64,000 nucleotides of DNA, from the NCBI RefSeq assembly GCF_021184045.1, contig NZ_CP073710.1, forward strand, positions 2,304,685-2,368,684. The letters are read 5' to 3'. This DNA is from Methanococcoides orientis (GTDB lineage Archaea; Halobacteriota; Methanosarcinia; Methanosarcinales; Methanosarcinaceae). Every line of letters starts with the position of its first letter. Position 1 is the stretch's first letter. Positions 42,688 through 52,075 of this stretch are shown in pieces. The notes below the pieces were generated by a model that did not search any database, was not told where the DNA came from, and saw only the letters and a list, made by a program, of their open reading frames with translations. The position numbers and the translations under genes are program-made.

Positions 42688-43968
42688 ATGTCCCATATCC
42701 CAATCGATCGATCATTACAGTATATGGATGGTACGCAGCGAGTTTTTGACGAGGAGACAACTCTTGGTAACACCAAACCCCACCTTGAAGAGATAGGGGT
42801 TACAAGGATAGCCAGTATCACCGATCTGGACCGGATAGGCATTCCGGTATTCTCTGCCATCAGGCCTTCAGCTGCAGAAGGTGCTATTTCTATCTATTCC
42901 GGTAAAGGGGCAAGCGAGACACAGGCAAGGATCTCGGCTATGATGGAGAGCTTTGAGAGATGTCTTGCGGAGCGTGTAGGCGTAAATGCTGATATTGTCG
43001 AGGATGTTCTCGCAGAAGAGTTCATTGAGTCTGTTGAAAATGCAGCAAAGGAATGTGAACTTCTTGATCCGCATAGCCTTCTCCTGGCCGAGCCTCTACC
43101 TCCTGAAAGCCTGGTAGAATGGACTCAGGCCTGGGACCTCTTACGTGAGAAGGAGGTCTATGTCCCATCAAATGCAGTATATCATCCATATGATTCTCCG
43201 GGAATGTCCGCAAGGCTTTTCAGAAGCAATACCAACGGCCTTGCATCGGGAAATGTCATAGAGGAAGCAATATTGCACGGTCTGCTTGAGGTCATCGAGC
43301 GTGATGCATTGAGCATTGCCGAGTTCAACAGAAATCCGGGCAGGGAAATTGTCCTTACCGAAGAGGACGGTATCAACTATGAGCTTATGAAGAAGTTCGA
43401 ATCGAACGGAGTACAGCTCAAACTATGGCTACTTTCACATGATACAGGCATAACCTCTGTTGTGGCAGCTACAGATGACCTTGACCTGAAAGATCCTGCT
43501 TTGCTTGTAATGGGTGCAGGTTCACACCTGAAACCTGAGATCGCAATACGGAGAGCCATCACCGAGGCTGCCCAGTCAAGGGTAGTGCAGATCCACGGTG
43601 CCCGCGAGGACACTGACAGGGAATCTTTTGTGAGGCAGATAGGTTATGAGCGCATGAAGAGGATGAACAATTTCTGGTATGAAGGAGCCGACTCCGTCAC
43701 AACCGGACAATTGACTGATATCTCCAGGTCAACTCCTGCAGAGAACATCGATGTTGTTCTCGATGAACTGCGCAAGATCACTGACAGTGTCATTGTGGTC
43801 GACCTTTCTCGCAAGAAAGTAGGTGTTCCTGTTGTAAGGGTAATAATTCCAGGATTCGAGCAGTACACGCTTGACCGTGAACGTGTAGGCCATCGTGTGA
43901 GACAAGGACGCAAACGATCCACATCTGGCGAGAAACCCTGGAAAAGAAGGTTCGGCAAACAAAAGTGA
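42688..43968 (+). CDS. ycaO: YcaO-domain protein (probable McrA thioamidation enzyme)
   Basis: The 426-residue protein has the YcaO ATP-binding pattern: MMESFERCLAER near residue 90, GLLEVIERDALS near 195 and RRAITEAAQSR near 290. In methanogens, YcaO with TfuA has been shown to convert the conserved glycine of McrA (methyl-CoM reductase) into thioglycine. A TfuA gene follows 4 bases after the stop, which strongly supports that role. The C-terminus (KPWKRRFGKQK) lacks the Pro-rich tail of azoline-forming YcaO proteins, also in keeping with thioamide formation. I use ATG 42688; the upstream open frame has no ribosome site. A TATA-like AAATATAA near 42657 would make the transcript nearly leaderless. 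The sulfur source is not known, and the cysteine desulfurase next door is a candidate. Confidence 0.88.
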   Translation: MSHIPIDRSLQYMDGTQRVFDEETTLGNTKPHLEEIGVTRIASITDLDRIGIPVFSAIRPSAAEGAISIYSGKGASETQARISAMMESFERCLAERVGVNADIVEDVLAEEFIESVENAAKECELLDPHSLLLAEPLPPESLVEWTQAWDLLREKEVYVPSNAVYHPYDSPGMSARLFRSNTNGLASGNVIEEAILHGLLEVIERDALSIAEFNRNPGREIVLTEEDGINYELMKKFESNGVQLKLWLLSHDTGITSVVAATDDLDLKDPALLVMGAGSHLKPEIAIRRAITEAAQSRVVQIHGAREDTDRESFVRQIGYERMKRMNNFWYEGADSVTTGQLTDISRSTPAENIDVVLDELRKITDSVIVVDLSRKKVGVPVVRVIIPGFEQYTLDRERVGHRVRQGRKRSTSGEKPWKRRFGKQK

Positions 43969-43972
43969 TCCA

Positions 43973-44623
43973 ATGAGAGCAGTTATCTTTGCAGGTACGA
44001 GTATCAGCCATGAAGATTCAAAGGCTATCCTTGATGCAGTTTACCTGCCACCTGTGGCAAGAGGCGACATCGATAAGGTGTCAGGTCAGGACTATGATGT
44101 AATTGGTATCATCGATGGTGTTTTCTTTGACAGGGCTGCAGTAGCCCACAAGGAAATAATCCGTGCGATGAAAAAAGGTATCAAGGTAGTTGGTGGATGC
44201 AGTATGGGTGCGTTGCGTGCTTCTGAGCTTGACAGTCATGGCATGATCGGTGTGGGCAAGGTCTATAGCTGGTACAGGGATGGTGTCATCGAGGCGGATG
44301 ATGAGGTTGCAGTGACAACAAATCCCGAAACCTTTGAACAGGTCTCAACACCCCTTGTTAACATAAGGGGGACCTTCAGGGAAGCAGTTGTCAAAGGCAT
44401 TATTGATAGTGAGATCTGCGAAGGTCTTATCAGGATAACAAAAAGCATCCACTATCCTCAGAGAAGTTACCTTGGAATAATTAAAAAAGCAGTTGAGGAA
44501 GGACTTCTGGAAGATCGTGAGCCTCTTCTGGAATATTGCAGGAACAATGCTTCAGATGTAAAAAGGGAAGATGCAGTATTGGTGCTTCAGAAGGTAAAAG
44601 AGATCCTCGAAGCAGGCAAATAA
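43973..44623 (+). CDS. tfuA: TfuA-domain protein, partner of YcaO
   Basis: The 216-residue protein has the TfuA core: the N-terminal AVIFAGTSISHEDSK, LPPVARGDIDKV, IGIIDGVFFDRAAVAHKEI and the highly conserved GCSMGALRASEL near residue 80, then GVGKVYSWYRDGVI. TfuA partners YcaO in making thioamides, probably by delivering sulfur or positioning the substrate. It starts 4 bases after the YcaO stop and is surely cotranscribed. Together the two should modify McrA. After its TAA only 3 bases separate it from the stop of the convergent DtxR-type gene. Family and partnership are firm; mechanism is not settled. Confidence 0.9.
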   Translation: MRAVIFAGTSISHEDSKAILDAVYLPPVARGDIDKVSGQDYDVIGIIDGVFFDRAAVAHKEIIRAMKKGIKVVGGCSMGALRASELDSHGMIGVGKVYSWYRDGVIEADDEVAVTTNPETFEQVSTPLVNIRGTFREAVVKGIIDSEICEGLIRITKSIHYPQRSYLGIIKKAVEEGLLEDREPLLEYCRNNASDVKREDAVLVLQKVKEILEAGK

Positions 44624-44626
44624 ATC

Positions 44627-45076
44627 TTATTCATCTTTTTTTTCGTGGTGCTCATGTTTAAGGTTGCAGCTGTCATGTTCGATCCTGCCGCAAACTCCTA
44701 TGGTTGGATGTCCCATTGAATCGCAAATGGCATTTATGGCCTTTTTTGACACATAGCCTTCAAACCTTGCAACCTCTGCACACGATTCCTCTGCAGTGAG
44801 CCCGTAATGGTTAAGCATCAGGCTAAGTATCCTGTGCCTTCTCAACAGGAAGTGTGCATAATCCTTTCCTTTCTCCGTAAGACTGAAACCCCGGTAAGGA
44901 ACATGGTTGACATATCCTGATGAAGCAAGCTCATTGATAGCTTTGGTAATGGTGGAAGGGTCCACGTTCATGTGGTTGGATATCTCGGTGGTGCGTACAT
45001 TGTCACCCCTTTCAAAAAGGTATTTCAGGTATTCGATCTTCCTTGGCGAAAGTTCCAATCCTGTTATATCATCCAT
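44627..45076 (-). CDS. DtxR/MntR-family metal-dependent transcriptional regulator
   Basis: The 149-residue protein has a winged helix-turn-helix (RTTEISNHMNVDPSTITKAI, residues 28-48), the DtxR recognition wing (GYVNHVPYRGFSLTEKGKD) and a dimerisation and metal region with RRHRILSLMLNHYGL and CAEVARFEGYVSKKA, where Cys and Glu ligands are expected. The tail is rich in His and acidic residues (LKHEHHEKKDE). It should repress iron or manganese genes when the metal is bound. A TATA-like element on the minus strand near 45095-45107 and no ribosome site suggest a leaderless transcript. It is convergent with tfuA. Family is firm; metal and targets unknown. Confidence 0.88.
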   Translation of the reverse strand: MDDITGLELSPRKIEYLKYLFERGDNVRTTEISNHMNVDPSTITKAINELASSGYVNHVPYRGFSLTEKGKDYAHFLLRRHRILSLMLNHYGLTAEESCAEVARFEGYVSKKAINAICDSMGHPTIGVCGRIEHDSCNLKHEHHEKKDE

Positions 45077-45135
45077 ATGGAGGATTATACACAGATTTAT
45101 TTAAAATTTGCGTGGGTACCAAAGATCCGTCTGTT

Positions 45136-45984
45136 TTATTTGCAACTTTCGTGTTTGTCTATGAAATGGTCAATGAGGGCACGTGAGATGCTCTTCTTTC
45201 CCGGAAGCTTCGGAATGTCATCCACATGGAACCAGCAGGCATCTTCGATCTCATTAGCATCGACTTCGATCTTCCCTTCTGCAAAGTCCGCTGTAAATCC
45301 TATCATTAGCGAGGACGGGAAAGGCCAGGGTTGGCTTGCAAAATAGTTCAGGTCCTTTATGGAAACGCCAACTTCCTCCTTTATTTCCCTGTGAGCTGCG
45401 TGCTCGATGGTTTCCCCGGCTTCTACAAAGCCTGCCACAAGGCCATAGACTCCATCAGGGAAATTCTTTGAGCGGGCCATAAGAAGGTGATCTTCCCTTT
45501 CTATCAGTACTATGACTGCAGGGCTTATCCGCGGGTACGTTATGTGGTTACAATTATGACATTGCATTCCGGTTTCTTCCGGTACGTAGTGGGCAGCTCC
45601 TCCACACAGTCCGCAATATCGGTGGGTGCGGTAAAAGTCAGCCATTTGGACTGCCCTGGAAGCGATACCGAGCATTTCCTCATCAATTGCACCATAGAGG
45701 TCGTGCAGGCCAAAGTACTGCATATTTCCTTCTTCAAGTTCTTCCTTAAGTTCAAAACAGTAACATGGTACTCCATCAAGTGTTCCGATGTAGATAACTT
45801 CAGTGCCGTCGGAGATATGCTTTTTTTGATAGCATGAAAAATAGTCATCAGGGTGTCTTTCAGCATCTATCAATATCTTTCTTTGATGCACAGGGAAATA
45901 GAGTGCTTTTCCTTCTGTATTGCTCTCATCGCCATGGAACACCAGTTCTTCAGTTGCAAAAGAAGGTCGGTACTGTGTATTCAT
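45136..45984 (-). CDS. nudC: NUDIX hydrolase, NudC-like NADH pyrophosphatase
   Basis: The 282-residue protein has an N-terminal domain, a four-Cys zinc ribbon (YCGLCGGAAHYV and MQCHNC) near residue 140, and a NUDIX box GFVEAGETIEHAAHREIKEEVG followed by the NudC-specific SQPWPFPSSLMIGF motif. It should hydrolyse NADH to NMNH and AMP and may remove NAD-like caps from RNA, as bacterial NudC does. I use ATG 45984 after GTGATATC; a GTG 39 bases upstream has no ribosome site. It lies 69 bases downstream of the MgtC/DUF4010 gene on the same strand. Assignment is strong because the SQPWPFPxS motif is specific. Confidence 0.9.
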   Translation of the reverse strand: MNTQYRPSFATEELVFHGDESNTEGKALYFPVHQRKILIDAERHPDDYFSCYQKKHISDGTEVIYIGTLDGVPCYCFELKEELEEGNMQYFGLHDLYGAIDEEMLGIASRAVQMADFYRTHRYCGLCGGAAHYVPEETGMQCHNCNHITYPRISPAVIVLIEREDHLLMARSKNFPDGVYGLVAGFVEAGETIEHAAHREIKEEVGVSIKDLNYFASQPWPFPSSLMIGFTADFAEGKIEVDANEIEDACWFHVDDIPKLPGKKSISRALIDHFIDKHESCK

Positions 45985-46053
45985 TGATATCACTTCATAA
46001 GGGATGTTTTGAAAGGTGTTCACATCTAATGCATATAGTCTTTCCCTTGATCT

Positions 46054-47346
46054 TTAGAATCCGATATTGCTGGTGTAGCTGCTCCACAGGTACAATGTGG
46101 ATATGCCCACAATAGCTATCAGTAACATTGTATTTCTTGAGCGGTAGTAGAGCTCCTTTGATCCGGATATCCTTACAAGGACCAGCTTGTTGAGCGTACT
46201 GATGATCCCTGCTATCACTGCGGTCTGTGCAGCCACACTGTATGATACGTTCCCACTGAATGCCAGTGCAGCAACGGATGCAGTTACAGCCGAACTGCTG
46301 ACAAGTCCGCCAAGTGCCGATGCATAGACTCCGGCAGTACCGAGGAATTCGCTTGAAATGCTGGTGATGACAAGAAGCACTGTGAAGATCGCACCGAACC
46401 TGAAAGCAGGTTTCAGTGCAAATGGTGAACCGATCTCCAGCGGTTCGGTCATAATATCATTTTCTTTTCTTCTTATTATGACGATCCCGGTCGTCACGAT
46501 GAGCATTGCCAGTTGCGGAGGTAGCATCATGAGCATTGTACTTGCACTGGGATCTACTATCAATGCGATCAGGGTGTTGCTGATTATCATTGAGATGTTT
46601 GACATCAGTATCCCGATGTACAGTGCGTCCATCAGGGTGGATCTGCTCTTTGACATGTTTGCAAGTGCAGCGGTGGTTGCCTCACTGCTTATGAACCCTC
46701 CAAATAGTCCCGAATATGTTATTCCTCCCCGGGTTCCAAATCTTTTGAGGGAAATGTAACTGACAAAACCGATGAACATGACAAGTACCACGATAAGGAT
46801 TGCCGATTTCAGGTTCAGAACTCCCATTACAGGTTCTTCCGGCATCAGTGGATAAAGAATGAAAGCGACCACAAGGAACTGGACCGCATTGAGTATTTCC
46901 TCATCTGAGAGATGTTGTGCAAAGGAGTGAAGCGGTTTTTTCTCAATTAGCAGTAAAGTAATGAGCACAGCTATTATAATGGCAAAAAGGTAACGTCCCG
47001 TGGCTACCAGCACACCAAGCAAGTAAGTTGAGAACAGGGCGATGGAACTTGTCATCCCAAGCTTTCCGCTGGCTGTGTATATCCTGTATACGAGCACAAA
47101 ACAGGAGGCTGCAACCAGTGCCGTGGTAATCTGCAGTATGGCGATATTCATCACCTCTGAAACATAGCTTGCAAGCATGCCGCTAAGACATACTATTGCA
47201 AACGTGCGTACTCCTGCGAAAACTTCCTGATCCTTGCGTCGGTGCTCCCTTTCTATACCTATCAGTATTCCTATCAAAAGGGAAAGGATCGCTTTTGTCA
47301 GAAAATCATATAATTCAGGGTCCAACCCAAGGTCAAATGTTAACAC
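46054..47346 (-). CDS. MgtC/SapB-DUF4010 family membrane protein
   Basis: This 430-residue protein has an MgtC-like N-terminal domain (AILSLLIGILIGIEREHRRKD, then VRTFAIVCLSGMLASYV) and a C-terminal DUF4010 domain with several spans (GLFGGFISSEATTAALANM and LGGLVSSSAVTASVAALA, which are internally repeated). About 12 spans are visible in total. MgtC proteins have been linked to magnesium stress or ATP synthase control in bacteria, but the fused DUF4010 type is uncharacterised. The start is GTG 47346. It is divergent from the MBL-rhodanese gene; the upstream extension of that gene's frame overlaps it. Family call is good; function unknown. Confidence 0.8.
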   Translation of the reverse strand: MLTFDLGLDPELYDFLTKAILSLLIGILIGIEREHRRKDQEVFAGVRTFAIVCLSGMLASYVSEVMNIAILQITTALVAASCFVLVYRIYTASGKLGMTSSIALFSTYLLGVLVATGRYLFAIIIAVLITLLLIEKKPLHSFAQHLSDEEILNAVQFLVVAFILYPLMPEEPVMGVLNLKSAILIVVLVMFIGFVSYISLKRFGTRGGITYSGLFGGFISSEATTAALANMSKSRSTLMDALYIGILMSNISMIISNTLIALIVDPSASTMLMMLPPQLAMLIVTTGIVIIRRKENDIMTEPLEIGSPFALKPAFRFGAIFTVLLVITSISSEFLGTAGVYASALGGLVSSSAVTASVAALAFSGNVSYSVAAQTAVIAGIISTLNKLVLVRISGSKELYYRSRNTMLLIAIVGISTLYLWSSYTSNIGF

Positions 47347-47540
47347 AACGCACCCTCAAAGTTGTAAAAGAATCTTGTTTTCGATCACTTTATATTAATA
47401 ATATATATCTCATGAACCCTTATAGTGTTTTTGAAGTCTTTACGATATTGCCATCAGTTCTTGCATTCAGAAATCAATATTTAGCATTTAGAATTACCAT
47501 TTGCTTAATAGATGGCTCAAAAGGGTGGGAGGTCCTTAAT

Positions 47541-48968
47541 TTGATCGTTCAGCAGATATTTACAAGTGGAATAGCTCATAGTTCATACCTTCTTGGTGGT
47601 AACAATGCCTGTGCAGTGATCGATCCCGGTCGCGACATCGATGTTTATATGGATGCTGCGGCTCAGATGGGCTGGAAGATAACACATGTCCTTGAAACGC
47701 ATCTGCATGCGGATTTCATTTCCGGTCACATGGAAATTCAGGCTAAGACCGGCGCATCGATAGTAGTTCCACGTTCTGCAAATTGCAAATTCGATGCAAT
47801 GGAAGTCTCAGGTGGTGATTCCTTTGGGATCGAGGACATGATCATAGAGGTTCTGGAAACTCCGGGACATACGCCTGAACATGTCTCCTATGTGGTGACC
47901 GACAGTTCACGCGGTGAGGTTCCTGTATGTGTCTTCTGTGGTGACACTCTTTTCGTAGGTGATGTTGGCAGGCCTGACCTGTTCCCGGGAAAAGCTGAAG
48001 AACTGGCCTCGAAACTCTATGACAGCCTCCAAGGGAAACTGCTGGAACTGCCTGATTTTTGTGAGGTATATCCTGCACATGGTGCCGGCTCATTATGTGG
48101 CAGGGCAATGGCTGCAAAACGCAGTACGACCATCGGCTATGAAAGGCTTTACAATTATGCATTGAACATAGGTGACAGGAAAAGTTTCATCCGTTCACTT
48201 ACGGAGGATATGCCTGCAACTCCAGACCATTTCAACAGGTGTAGCGATGTTAACAGGGCTGGTCCGGAAATTATTGAGGATCTTCCTCCATTGAAAGCAA
48301 TACCTTCGGAGGAGTTCCTGGGGCTGCTGGATGATCCTGACAATATAGTACTTGATATCCGGTGCTATGAGGCATTTGGTGGTCGTCACATACCAGGTTC
48401 ATATAGCATTGACCTTAACAGCAATTTTGCCACGTTCTCAGGCTGGCTGCTACCGCCTGACAAGAATATATTGTTGATTGTAGATTCTCCCGAAAGGGCT
48501 GCGGAGGCAGCTATCTGGCTTCACAGGGTTGGCCTTGACAGAATAGTCGGCTTCCTTGATGGTGGAATGCACTCCTGGTCCATGGCAGGTCTTCCCACAG
48601 AACATCTCTGTCAGGTATCGAGCTTAGAGCTTGACAATATGGTGAGGGACGATGAGGATTTCGTTCTTGTGGATGTTAGGGCAGTTTCTGAGTTCAGTGG
48701 CGGGCATATACAACATGCCATCAACATTCCGGTACACGAGCTCAGGGATTCTTACAAGGAACTTGACCCCGATGCAAAGACAGTTGTCATCTGTGGAAGC
48801 GGACAGCGTTCAAGTATGGGTGCAAGTATCCTGCAACAGAAAGGTTTCAGTGATGTACACAATGTTTCCGGTGGGATGACCGGTTACAATGCTGCAGGAT
48901 TTGGCCCAGATTGTCCGCTGTGTGCACTTCCATGGCTGTCTTCCGGGAAAGAAAAGAAAGATGGATGA
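47541..48968 (+). CDS. MBL-fold persulfide-dioxygenase-like protein with two rhodanese domains
   Basis: The 475-residue protein joins an ETHE1-like metallo-beta-lactamase domain (residues 1-240; metal motif THLHADFISGH, later GHTPEHVSY and CGDTLFVGDVGR) to two rhodanese domains (about 250-360 and 370-460). The first rhodanese has lost the active-site Cys (IVDSPERA), while the second keeps it (VVICGSGQRS). The layout matches bacterial enzymes such as CstB that oxidise persulfides and move sulfane sulfur. I use TTG 47541, with GGGAGGT 7 bases upstream, and not the long 5' open frame that overlaps the divergent membrane gene. It may detoxify or recycle sulfane sulfur, in keeping with the sulfur genes nearby. 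Domains are certain; oxygen-dependent activity in a strict anaerobe is doubtful. Confidence 0.85.
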   Translation: MIVQQIFTSGIAHSSYLLGGNNACAVIDPGRDIDVYMDAAAQMGWKITHVLETHLHADFISGHMEIQAKTGASIVVPRSANCKFDAMEVSGGDSFGIEDMIIEVLETPGHTPEHVSYVVTDSSRGEVPVCVFCGDTLFVGDVGRPDLFPGKAEELASKLYDSLQGKLLELPDFCEVYPAHGAGSLCGRAMAAKRSTTIGYERLYNYALNIGDRKSFIRSLTEDMPATPDHFNRCSDVNRAGPEIIEDLPPLKAIPSEEFLGLLDDPDNIVLDIRCYEAFGGRHIPGSYSIDLNSNFATFSGWLLPPDKNILLIVDSPERAAEAAIWLHRVGLDRIVGFLDGGMHSWSMAGLPTEHLCQVSSLELDNMVRDDEDFVLVDVRAVSEFSGGHIQHAINIPVHELRDSYKELDPDAKTVVICGSGQRSSMGASILQQKGFSDVHNVSGGMTGYNAAGFGPDCPLCALPWLSSGKEKKDG

Positions 48969-49032
48969 ACTATACTTCCGAGTTTTCTCAAGTACCAGTT
49001 TATGATCAAATATTTGAAGAGAAAGTGAAGTA

Positions 49033-51822
49033 TCAGCTTCGCTTTCTCAATGCCAGATAAGCACATCCTAATATTGTCATCAATATACCATTTGACAGTA
49101 GTGGAAGAGACATGCTTTCAGATGCTGTTTCTGTGTTTGATTCCACTGTGCTGTTTCTCACCGTTACATCCGCTAATTCCGAACTTGGATCTGTAACTTC
49201 TATTTGTTGTGCAGAACCAACAATGGCAAAAGGTGAAAATCCGGGGGTTGTGGCTTCAAAGTAGATATATTCCATATCTTCGTTGAGTATCGTGGTAGAA
49301 AGCTGTGTCCATTTTCCATCATGATTCCTGCATAATGTTATTGTTGTTTCATCAATATCATTTTCAACGATCCATGACTTGCTGACCCTGAACCCAATGA
49401 CCGGGTCCACAATATTGGTCTCTGTTGCAAAACCTGCTTTCCCAACCCAAATATTCATGTGCTGATAGGCCATGCCTGGTGGATTTTCGGTAACAAGTGT
49501 TGATTTTCCGTTAAGGACTTCGATAGTTGCTGATACTCTTCCTGAGTTCTTCAATGAATAGAATCCAATGTACTCGATCTTGTCATCTTCCTCTTCGAAG
49601 TGATAGATAATCTCTGAATCTTTATTGGTAAATATGGTCTTCACTTCTTTCAGTGCAATATTCCCGAAGGCTTCACCGGTGTTGCCTGAACCTCCTCCGC
49701 CGGATGAAGATGAGCTGGTTTTACGTGGAGTACTGGGGAGTGGGGGTATATCAATCGTGAAATTAACCATTGCTGATCCCACATTGCCTACTGTATCGTT
49801 GGCGAACACGGTGACATTATGTTTACCTTCTGGCAAAGTTAGTGTAATGTTTGGGGTAAATGTATGATTGCCTGTGGAATTGACGTTGTACATCCAGGTA
49901 TTTACTTCTAAATTTGCAGACACGTTCAGGAAGATCGAACCTGTGCTGTAATTGTAACCTTCCTGCGGTTCATCTACCGTTATGCTGAAAACAGGTCTGT
50001 CAAGGACAGTAATATTCGTTGAATTTGTTACACTACAATTGCTTGCCAATATTGTAGTGTTGCCCGTAATGTGTGCGGTAAAGAGTCCTGAGGTTGCATT
50101 AATGGTACCAACAGTCTCATTCTGACAACTCCAGACAACATTAGCATCAATTGGATAATTATACTGGTCGAATGCTTCCTCGTTGAATTGCAAAGTTTCT
50201 CCTGCATATATGGTATCATTTACCGGATCAAGTATGATCTTTGCAACATGCGGCTCATCAGTAAATGCCTTGATGCAGATGCTTGTATTTTCATATGATT
50301 CCGTTATGTCGGACCAGGAGGTGCCATTCGGACTTACATATCCTTCACCGGGATTGGCTGTTGCTTTGCTACTGTAGTTTGGTCGTTGTTTCTCTATTGC
50401 GACAAGATTGGCATAATCCGGGTCAGTGAAATTGATCACAACGGAAAAATTCTGATTAGGTTTGAGTATAACAGTTTCACTCAGATCGAGCGTATGGTAT
50501 CCTGCATACTCAAAGGTACCGGATGTGAAATATTCATATCCGGAAGAGTTGATGGGTCCTTTATCCGGATTTATATATATGTATAGTTCATAGTCCGTCA
50601 TCTCATCCGGTGTGTAGAAACTGACTGCATTTAGATATTCGTTGGAGCCTGCTGTAAAAATGTTTGCAGCCCATGAAACATTGATAGTTTCATTCTCATA
50701 TCCCATGCTATCTGTATATCCCAATGGGTCGTACTGGTAGATATTATCGTAATTATCCACCTCCTCCGCACTGACAAAGACTGCTATCTGATCCATGTCA
50801 CGATTAAATGTTTGTTCATAATACGAGATATAGAAATACCCTTCATCACCAACACTGGTGTTCCAACTGTTCTTACAGATAAAAGCACCGTCTCCAGGAG
50901 GTATGATATTAAAATTTTCTTTTGGATACGAATCGTTCCAGCCCACCAGGGCAACAGCGTGACCTCCTACATAATTAGTCTCATTATAATAGTAAGTCAG
51001 AGCGTTGTCATCAAATCCAGTCCAATTGACAGCAAAAGAAGAGTATACTGCTCCATATTTCATGACTGCATTTTTCAAAAAATCATCATCATGTGAAGTT
51101 TCATAATCCCTATCTGGAAGGTAGATGACCTCTTGAACATGTTTTCTTTCAGGGATGCTGGTATCAGAATAAATTGATGTGTCGTTATATGGGTCATCGG
51201 ATTCATTTACCGGCCCGGTCCAGCGGGTCAGGTATGCTAAGGCTTTATTGCAGTTTCCACCATCGATATTGGGGTCCTGATCATATCCTTCTGAATAATT
51301 CTCTGACATTATGTTCTTAAGATGGTTCTCGGAAAAGTCATAAAATCCGCTATCGGGGATCATGCATGATTCTAGAGATGCATATGCAGCAAATGCCCAG
51401 CAGCTTCCTGATGTTGCCTGATTCCTTACAGGAGTTACCCTGCTCTCATTGCGAAGGTCGTAATATGAAGGTAAGGTTTCTTCAGATGCTGATAAAAAGA
51501 AAATATCATTTGCATCGGATGAATAGGTCCTGTATATATGTGAATTGTCAACCGGGGATGGAATTAGGCCATTTACAGGATATCTTTCTTTTATTGATTC
51601 GCCTGTGCTTAGCGATGATGATTTTATGAAGTCCTGCCTATCCTCGTTTTCTTCCAGTTTTTCCATATACTCAATGAATGCCGGATTAAGGGGGGCCAAC
51701 TCTGGTGCTGGAATTATAGTTTCATTTATTGCAGGTGAATTATCGTCTGAAGGAATAGCAAGTGCAACATTAGCTATACAAAATATTAATATTGTCAGTG
51801 TAATTATTGTAACAGGTCGCAT
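49033..51822 (-). CDS. Secreted papain-family (C1A) cysteine protease with Ig-like and PGF-pre-PGF domains
   Basis: The 929-residue protein begins with a signal peptide (residues 1-22). The papain-like domain runs from about 118 to 360 with Cys141 in GSCWAFA, His288 in GGHAVALVGW and Asn318 in CKNSWNTSVGDEGYF. A lectin-like C1A-associated domain follows (about 365-540), then a Big-2/Ig-like unit (570-640), another Ig-like unit, a Ser/Gly linker, a PGF-pre-PGF domain (about 715-860, GNIALKEVKTIFTNK through TPGFSPFAIVG) and a C-terminal membrane helix with a KRS end. Many N-x-S/T sites suggest glycosylation. It should be anchored outside the cell and cleave surface or environmental proteins. 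A 17-bp direct repeat lies in its 3' end (49172-49188) and upstream of its start (51872-51888). Domains are well supported. Confidence 0.88.
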   Translation of the reverse strand: MRPVTIITLTILIFCIANVALAIPSDDNSPAINETIIPAPELAPLNPAFIEYMEKLEENEDRQDFIKSSSLSTGESIKERYPVNGLIPSPVDNSHIYRTYSSDANDIFFLSASEETLPSYYDLRNESRVTPVRNQATSGSCWAFAAYASLESCMIPDSGFYDFSENHLKNIMSENYSEGYDQDPNIDGGNCNKALAYLTRWTGPVNESDDPYNDTSIYSDTSIPERKHVQEVIYLPDRDYETSHDDDFLKNAVMKYGAVYSSFAVNWTGFDDNALTYYYNETNYVGGHAVALVGWNDSYPKENFNIIPPGDGAFICKNSWNTSVGDEGYFYISYYEQTFNRDMDQIAVFVSAEEVDNYDNIYQYDPLGYTDSMGYENETINVSWAANIFTAGSNEYLNAVSFYTPDEMTDYELYIYINPDKGPINSSGYEYFTSGTFEYAGYHTLDLSETVILKPNQNFSVVINFTDPDYANLVAIEKQRPNYSSKATANPGEGYVSPNGTSWSDITESYENTSICIKAFTDEPHVAKIILDPVNDTIYAGETLQFNEEAFDQYNYPIDANVVWSCQNETVGTINATSGLFTAHITGNTTILASNCSVTNSTNITVLDRPVFSITVDEPQEGYNYSTGSIFLNVSANLEVNTWMYNVNSTGNHTFTPNITLTLPEGKHNVTVFANDTVGNVGSAMVNFTIDIPPLPSTPRKTSSSSSGGGGSGNTGEAFGNIALKEVKTIFTNKDSEIIYHFEEEDDKIEYIGFYSLKNSGRVSATIEVLNGKSTLVTENPPGMAYQHMNIWVGKAGFATETNIVDPVIGFRVSKSWIVENDIDETTITLCRNHDGKWTQLSTTILNEDMEYIYFEATTPGFSPFAIVGSAQQIEVTDPSSELADVTVRNSTVESNTETASESMSLPLLSNGILMTILGCAYLALRKRS

Positions 51823-52075
51823 AAGAACAAATCCTGATTGTTGGAAAATTCAAAGGGAACATATATTGTTGGCTAATTCCGAACTTGGTAATATAATATT
51901 ATTAAAATATAATTGGTCAAGTCGGTAGCTACACATAGTAAAAATAATAGTATTTATATATTATTATAGCTGCTTATAAAGTTCAGAATACATATATAGA
52001 AAAATACAAAAGAGTCACATTTACTTGTGTTTTCTCTTTCATGGATATTTTCCTGGTCAAACGTTGTTCTTCCTC

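Noticed and set aside
47196-47540. 5' extension of the MBL-rhodanese gene
   Set aside because: It overlaps the divergent membrane-protein gene, and the family N-terminus and GGGAGGT site fit TTG 47541.
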